A DNA stretch of 7,313 bases, taken from CAZIWJ01 sp964542855. GTDB taxonomy: Bacteria; Bacteroidota; Bacteroidia; Cytophagales; Cyclobacteriaceae. The stretch lies in NCBI GenBank assembly GCA_964542855.1, contig CAZIWJ010000187.1, positions 1 through 7,313 on the forward strand. The letters run 5' to 3'. Both the position numbers and the translations under genes were made by a program. Positions 6,259 to 7,313 of this stretch are shown here, piece by piece; the stretch's first letter is position 1, and each line of letters opens with the position of its first letter. The notes under the pieces were generated by a model. The model was not told the origin of the DNA, did no database searches, and saw only the letters and a program-made list of their open reading frames with translations.

Positions 6259-7257
6259 ATGACTGAGTCATTATACGACGTAGTAATTGTAGGTGCCGGC
6301 CCCTGTGGGTTAGCCTGCGCCATCGAAGCCAAAAAACAAGGGTTAAATTATATTGTAGTAGACAAAGGGACCATTACTGAGTCGGTAAGGCGTTACCCGT
6401 TGAACATGACTTTTTTCTCCAGTGCAGATAATATAGCCATCGGGGATGTTCCGTTTACGTCGCTAAACCTGCGGCCTTCCCGAAACGAAGCACTTCGCTA
6501 CTACCGGAAGGTAGTTGACCACTACGAACTGAACCTGAGTTTATTCAATGCGGTTGAAAGCATTGAAACGGCCGAACGTGGTTTTACCTTGCAAACCGAA
6601 AAGGGAAATTTAGTTACCCGTAAAATTGTTCTGGCCATTGGTTACTACGACGTGCCCAAGAAGATGAATATCCCGGGAGAAGACCTACCCCACGTGAGTC
6701 ATTATTTCGATGAAGCCTTTAAATATACCCGCACCAACGTAGTGGTAGTGGGAGGAGCGAACTCTGCGGTAGAAACGTCGCTCGACCTCTACAGAAACGG
6801 GGCTAACGTATCGGTAGTACACTTGTTTAACGACTTCGACAGCACGGCCAAATACTGGATTGTACCGGATATCCGAAACCGGGTAAAGAACAAGGAGGTG
6901 AACGCCTATTTTCGCCACAAGGTAACCCGTATTGATGAGGACTATGTTTACGTGGAAAACCTTGAAAACGGTGAACAGGACAGAATTCCTGCTGACTTCG
7001 TTTTCCTGATGACCGGCTATCGCCCGGATGAGGAGTTTTTACAAAAATCAGGGGTAAAGCTGAACGGGGAAATGCTAATCCCGGAAATAAACGAAGATAC
7101 GTACGAAAGTAACGTGCCCGGCATTTATATGGGCGGTTCGGTAGTAGGTGGTGAAGAAACCAAGAAAATATTCATTGAGAATGGTAAGCTCCATGCTATT
7201 CCCATTATGTCCGACATTGTGCATCAATTAAAAGAAGAAAAAGTGCTGGTGGGGTAG
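6259..7257 (+). CDS. ypdA: YpdA-family FAD/NAD(P)H oxidoreductase (putative bacillithiol disulfide reductase)
   Basis: A 332-residue thioredoxin-reductase-like flavoprotein, close to the usual length for YpdA (Bdr). Members reduce oxidised bacillithiol with NADPH and so close the bacilliredoxin cycle that repairs S-bacillithiolated proteins. Seen: FAD-binding VGAGPCGLA (11-19) with Cys16 in the position of the conserved family Cys reported as important in Firmicute YpdA; the NAD(P)H site GGANSAVE (165-172); MTGYRPD (251-257); and the second FAD contact GIYMGGSVVGG (288-298). The CxxC redox pair of true thioredoxin reductases is absent, which separates it from TrxB; C16 and C20 are the only cysteines. 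The ATG at 6259 opens eleven residues before the glycine motif, as expected; no Shine-Dalgarno is visible, and TAG is followed at once by TGA. The family call is strong; that this organism makes bacillithiol is inferred, since no bsh gene lies in the window. Confidence 0.92.
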   Translation: MTESLYDVVIVGAGPCGLACAIEAKKQGLNYIVVDKGTITESVRRYPLNMTFFSSADNIAIGDVPFTSLNLRPSRNEALRYYRKVVDHYELNLSLFNAVESIETAERGFTLQTEKGNLVTRKIVLAIGYYDVPKKMNIPGEDLPHVSHYFDEAFKYTRTNVVVVGGANSAVETSLDLYRNGANVSVVHLFNDFDSTAKYWIVPDIRNRVKNKEVNAYFRHKVTRIDEDYVYVENLENGEQDRIPADFVFLMTGYRPDEEFLQKSGVKLNGEMLIPEINEDTYESNVPGIYMGGSVVGGEETKKIFIENGKLHAIPIMSDIVHQLKEEKVLVG

Positions 7258-7313
7258 TGAATGGCCCTGCGGTTACCACGTATACGGAATATTAATAAGT
7301 AATAGTAAAGCCC

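Overview
The window comes from a member of the Bacteroidota, most likely a free-living Cytophagales-type bacterium. The evidence is a SusC/SusD outer-membrane pair in the typical order, start codons preceded by A/T-rich sequence with no clear Shine-Dalgarno motif, and a YpdA-type flavoprotein of the kind found in bacillithiol-using lineages. The assignment below phylum level is inference.

Layout: (i) 1-4333, minus strand: a nutrient-uptake operon transcribed right to left. A complete SusC-like TonB-dependent receptor (983-4333) is followed, after 83 bp holding a 9-bp RNA hairpin, by a SusD_2-type lipoprotein (899 down past base 1, C-terminus outside the window). (ii) 4334-4696: a 363-bp A/T-rich non-coding region that is both the 3' flank of the next gene and the 5' control region of susC. 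It is unusually rich in dyads and short repeats. (iii) 4697-5044, minus strand: a small four-helix membrane protein of the phage-holin-4 superfamily (PF04020). (iv) 5100-5954, plus strand: a retinol-dehydrogenase-like short-chain dehydrogenase, divergent from the membrane protein across 55 bp. (v) 5955-6258: non-coding, with a 100-N assembly gap bounded on both sides by the same 55-bp sequence. (vi) 6259-7257, plus strand: a YpdA-family (bacillithiol disulfide reductase-like) FAD/NAD(P)H oxidoreductase. The last 56 bases (7258-7313) show no gene or convincing terminator.

How it works together: SusC and SusD form one functional unit, a TonB-powered outer-membrane importer with a surface lid. 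No glycosidase, peptidase, sensor or anti-sigma gene lies in the window, so the substrate is unknown. The three right-hand genes are probably chromosomal housekeeping genes with no obvious link to the importer. SDR and YpdA are both NAD(P)H-type redox enzymes on the same strand, but they are separated by a damaged assembly region and co-transcription cannot be judged.

I did not find a clearly novel multi-gene system. The most rewarding items are the structured region upstream of susC (a perfect 9-bp dyad 38 bp from the start codon, a perfect 10-bp spaced inverted repeat, and clustered repeats), the susC-susD hairpin, and the duplicated 55-mer around the gap, which looks like an unmerged contig overlap or a collapsed repeat.
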